This document shows, piece by piece, positions 14,904 to 16,755 of a stretch of DNA of 16,755 bases. Position 1 is the first letter of the stretch; the number at the start of each line of letters is the position of its first letter. The DNA lies in the NCBI GenBank assembly GCA_036375215.1, contig DASUSH010000105.1, forward strand, positions 1-16,755. The letters run 5' to 3'. This stretch comes from DASUSH01 sp036375215 (lineage in GTDB: Bacteria; Actinomycetota; Thermoleophilia; Solirubrobacterales; 70-9). A program made the position numbers and the translations under genes. Under the pieces are notes generated by a model, which ran no database searches, was not told the origin of the DNA, and worked only from the letters and a program-made list of their open reading frames with translations.

Positions 14904-14906
14904 CGG

Positions 14907-15905
14907 CTAGCCGGCCGGGGCCGGGTTCGCCGCCCGCTCGAGCGCGGCGCCGTGGAGGATGTCGTGCTCGGAGACCACGATCTCCTCGAGGCCGAAGGCG
15001 CGCATGACCTGGACCAGGATCACGACCCCGGCGACGATCGTCGGCGCGCGCTCCGGCTGCAGGCCGGGCAGGCGGAAGCGCTCAGCCATCGGGACCGACG
15101 CCAGCTTCGAGAGCGCGCGCTGGATCGACGTCATCGTCAGCTTGTGGCCGTGGACCAGGGTCGAGTCGTAGGGGACGATCCCCAGCTCGATCGCCGCCAA
15201 CGAGGTCGGCGTGCCGGCGACCGCGATGCCGACGTCGGGGTGGGGAGGAGGGTTGGCGGAGATCTCGTCGACGATCGTCGCGCGGACCTCGTCGGCGAGC
15301 TCCTCGAGCTCCCCGGGCTGGGGCGGGTCGTGGGAGAGGTGGCGCTCGGTCTGGCGGACGACGCCGGCCTGCAGCGAGGTCCAGAACTCGACCTCGCCGT
15401 CGCAGCCGGCGACGAGCTCGGTCGAGCCGCCGCCGATGTCGGCGACGAGGATGCAGGCGTCGCGGTCGGGCCGGCCGGCGGTCGCGCCCGCGAAGGTGAG
15501 GCGCGCCTCGGTCTCGCCGTCGATCACCTGCGGGGAGAGCGGCGAGAAGCGCTCGCGCAGCTCGGCCAGGAACGCCTCGCCGTTGGAGGCGTCGCGAACC
15601 GCGCTCGTCGCGATCGCGACCACGTGGTCGGGCACGAGCGGGTGGATCGTCGCGATGTAGTCGGCGACGGCAGCGCAGACCGTCTCGATCCCCTCGTCGG
15701 AGAGCTTCCCGGTGAGGTCGACCCCGCGCCCGAGCCGCGTCACCCGGGTCTCACGCGCGAGCTCGATGACCTCACCCTCGGCGCTCACGTCCGCGACCAT
15801 CAGCCGGGTCGAGTTCGTGCCCAGATCGATCACGGCGACCCGTGGCCCACGGGCCCCCGAGGGGGCGCCTGGGCCTTCCGTGGCTCGCCGCCCGAACTCC
15901 ACCAC
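14907..15905 (-). CDS. Ppx/GppA family phosphatase
   Basis: A 332-residue enzyme of the ASKHA-fold exopolyphosphatase/guanosine pentaphosphatase family, which releases phosphate from polyphosphate or converts pppGpp to ppGpp. Motifs: AVIDLGTNSTRLMV (phosphate 1 loop), ATSAVRDASNGEAFL, VIDGETEARLTF (with the catalytic-type Glu), VADIGGGSTELV (phosphate 2 loop) and VAGTPTSLAAI, ending in IVVSEHDILHGAAL. At 332 residues it matches the short actinobacterial form without the C-terminal HD-like domain. Which of the two substrates it prefers cannot be said. The start is given as GTG at 15905, lacking a clear ribosome-binding site; the first 20 residues look non-essential, so a later start is possible. 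Confidence 0.9.
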   Translation of the reverse strand: MVEFGRRATEGPGAPSGARGPRVAVIDLGTNSTRLMVADVSAEGEVIELARETRVTRLGRGVDLTGKLSDEGIETVCAAVADYIATIHPLVPDHVVAIATSAVRDASNGEAFLAELRERFSPLSPQVIDGETEARLTFAGATAGRPDRDACILVADIGGGSTELVAGCDGEVEFWTSLQAGVVRQTERHLSHDPPQPGELEELADEVRATIVDEISANPPPHPDVGIAVAGTPTSLAAIELGIVPYDSTLVHGHKLTMTSIQRALSKLASVPMAERFRLPGLQPERAPTIVAGVVILVQVMRAFGLEEIVVSEHDILHGAALERAANPAPAG

Positions 15906-15970
15906 CGCACCGTAGCGGAGCGGGCACCGGCCGTCGCCGCCGCCCGCCTAGGCCCGCCCGCGGTGCGCGG

Positions 15971-16087
15971 TCAGCGCTCGATGCGCTTGAACTCGACGGT
16001 CCAGTTGAGGCGCGGGGTCTGCTGCGTACCCCCCTCGGGCCCCCCGTCCCGGCAGTCATACACGCTCCACGAAGGCGAAAACCGGCG
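15971..16087 (-). pseudogene. Possible 3' remnant of a protein gene (or a 30-residue ORF)
   Basis: An open stretch of 38 codons between an in-frame TAG and a TGA. From 16063 (GTG) it would read VYDCRDGGPEGG, then TQQTPRLNWTVEFKRIER and stop. Its codons from TGC onward end almost only in G or C, as real genes here do, and the peptide ends like the C-terminal strand of a folded domain. There is no ribosome-binding site and no full-length start. I read it as the leftover end of a gene lost beside the tRNA, but a chance ORF is possible. Confidence 0.3.
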
Positions 16088-16088
16088 C

Positions 16089-16094
16089 TAGAAT
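16089..16094 (+). promoter_or_regulatory. Candidate -10 box of the tRNA gene
   Basis: TAGAAT, one mismatch from TATAAT, ends 14 bases before the mature tRNA 5' end. No good -35 was found at the right spacing. Confidence 0.45.
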
Positions 16095-16108
16095 CGGCGG
16101 TCCACCGA

Positions 16109-16182
16109 CGCGGGGTGGAGCAGTCAGGTAGCTCGCCGGGCTCATAACCCGGAGGTCGTGGGTTCAAATCCCACCCCCGCTA
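16109..16182 (+). tRNA. Initiator tRNA-Met (CAT anticodon)
   Basis: A cloverleaf folds cleanly: acceptor CGCGGGG with CCCCGCT, D-stem GAGC/GCTC, anticodon stem CCGGG/CCCGG around loop CTCATAA, T-arm GTGGG-TTCAAAT-CCCAC. Three initiator marks are present: no Watson-Crick pair at 1-72 (C with T), the A11-T24 pair in the D-stem, and the run of three G-C pairs next to the anticodon loop. CCA is not encoded, as is usual in actinobacteria. It delivers formyl-methionine at translation start. Confidence 0.95.
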
Positions 16183-16186
16183 CTAC

Positions 16187-16212
16187 GAAAGGCCCCGGGA
16201 ACGGGGCCTTTC
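16187..16212 (+). terminator. Terminator of the tRNA gene
   Basis: GAAAGGCCCCG and CGGGGCCTTTC form a perfect 11-bp stem closed by a GGAA tetraloop, starting 4 bases after the tRNA. The 3' arm supplies a short T-run. The symmetric A and T ends mean it could work in either direction. Confidence 0.85.
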
Positions 16213-16511
16213 GGCTGTCAGGGCATCTTGCCCCGGCATGTGGGCGGGGCATCAATCGGGCATCAATCCCACTCCTTTAGAAGGGAGTTCCAGCGGTCTC
16301 GACGGACGACGACGCAAGGCGTTCCGCCGCTACCCATGCGGGGGGTTCGGCCCACTGGCCGCACGGACAAGCGAAGCCGGTCCGAGCCGAAGGCCGACGT
16401 TGTCGGGCCGGGGCGGACGGCACCGCTCCGACTGAGCTGCGGCTGGGTTATCGCATAGAGTCGGAGGATCCCAGCAGATTGCCGGGCAACCCAACGGATT
16501 GGAGACAGCTC
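16213..16511. other. Gene-free stretch between tRNA terminator and secreted protein gene
   Basis: About 300 bases with no convincing gene: open frames here lack start signals and have no recognisable protein character. It begins with short repeats built on GGGCAT (16221-16268, listed separately), then an imperfect hairpin ACTCCTTTAGAAGGGAGT (16270-16287). TAGAGT at 16456-16461 resembles a -10 box for the next gene, leaving a 5' leader of about 45 bases, but no -35 is evident. Confidence 0.5.
16247..16268 (+). repeat. Tandem duplicate 11-mer GGGCATCAATC
   Basis: Two perfect adjacent copies (16247-16257 and 16258-16268), preceded by related GGGCATCTTG at 16221 and GGCATG at 16235, spaced 11-14 bases apart. 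They lie just past the 3' end of a tRNA gene, a usual integration site, so relic integrase arm sites are one possibility. Confidence 0.5.
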
Positions 16512-16755
16512 ATGGCGCCACGGATCGGACCCCTGAGCGTTGCTGGACGGTTACGCGGCGCCACCCTCTTAATCGTCGCAGCGTCCTTCCTGGTCTTGCC
16601 GGCGGGAGCACCGGCCGCCGTCGTCGGCGGCGTCGGCACGATCTACATGACCGATCAGGAGTCCGATGGAGGCTCGGGAACCCTCTTCAGCGTCGACGGA
16701 ACCAACGGCGATCGCGAAGTCGTGTCGGAGAACGGAAATCCGGGCGGCCAGCCCG
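16512..16755 (+). CDS. Secreted protein, possibly beta-propeller (partial, C-terminus outside window)
   Basis: The 81 visible residues start MAPRIGPLSVAGRLRG and carry a signal peptide: a basic N-region, hydrophobic core ATLLIVAASFLVLPAGAPAA and a likely cleavage site after AxA near residue 36. The mature part begins VVGGVGTIYMTDQE and continues GGSGTLFSVDGTNGDREVVS, a pattern of a short strand followed by Gly-rich turn, value and DGTNG that recalls NHL or SMP-30-like propeller blades. ATG at 16512 is preceded by TTGGAGA about 8 bases upstream. The family cannot be fixed from this fragment. Confidence 0.75.
   Translation, partial: MAPRIGPLSVAGRLRGATLLIVAASFLVLPAGAPAAVVGGVGTIYMTDQESDGGSGTLFSVDGTNGDREVVSENGNPGGQP

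Noticed and set aside
16228..16458. Open frames of 65-76 codons after the tRNA.
   Set aside because: They start inside the repeat cluster without ribosome-binding sites and overlap each other; no protein-like pattern.
1..16755. CRISPR array, insertion sequence or transposase.
   Set aside because: No regularly spaced repeats of the right size and no transposase motif were seen on either strand.

Overview
The window is uniformly GC-rich, with dense genes, 3-4 base stop/start overlaps, and GTG and TTG starts beside ATG. Twin DrrAB-type ABC exporters paired with MarR regulators, a YncE-propeller/phosphoesterase fusion and a CxCx4C small protein suggest an actinobacterium. A Thermoleophilia/Solirubrobacterales-like source is my best guess, but it is inference only.

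Bases 1-4680 (minus strand) hold a compact operon: a small tail-anchored membrane protein, a five-domain phosphorelay protein (Hpt-REC-REC-GGDEF-REC) whose GGDEF signature is degenerate, a membrane-anchored HEAT-repeat protein, and a processive family-2 glycosyltransferase that runs off the left edge. The last three genes overlap by 3-4 bases (ATGA, then TTGA). I read this as a polysaccharide-synthesis unit controlled by phosphorelay.

Bases 4788-5762 (plus strand) encode an unrecognised protein that may be a beta-propeller. It converges on a MarR regulator and shares a CTAG stop tetranucleotide with it. The MarR gene (minus) is divergent from a DrrA/DrrB exporter pair (plus, 6324-8083), with inverted repeats in the gap and a long hairpin after the permease.

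Bases 8185-11214 (plus strand) encode a large exported YncE-like propeller fused to an alkaline-phosphatase-superfamily phosphoesterase. A short CxCx4C protein lies antisense just downstream. A perfect 14-bp hairpin followed by T5 lies beyond the start of that small gene, oriented to stop plus-strand transcription.

Bases 11692-14903 hold a second exporter module, inverted relative to the first: one DrrA-like ATPase and two permeases (minus), divergent from a second MarR gene (plus), with a perfect 7-1-7 palindrome between them. All three permeases are 258 residues long.

Bases 14907-16755 hold a Ppx/GppA family phosphatase (minus), a possible gene remnant, an initiator tRNA-Met with a tidy terminator, a gene-poor stretch of about 300 bases with short GGGCATCAATC repeats, and the start of a secreted protein cut by the right edge.
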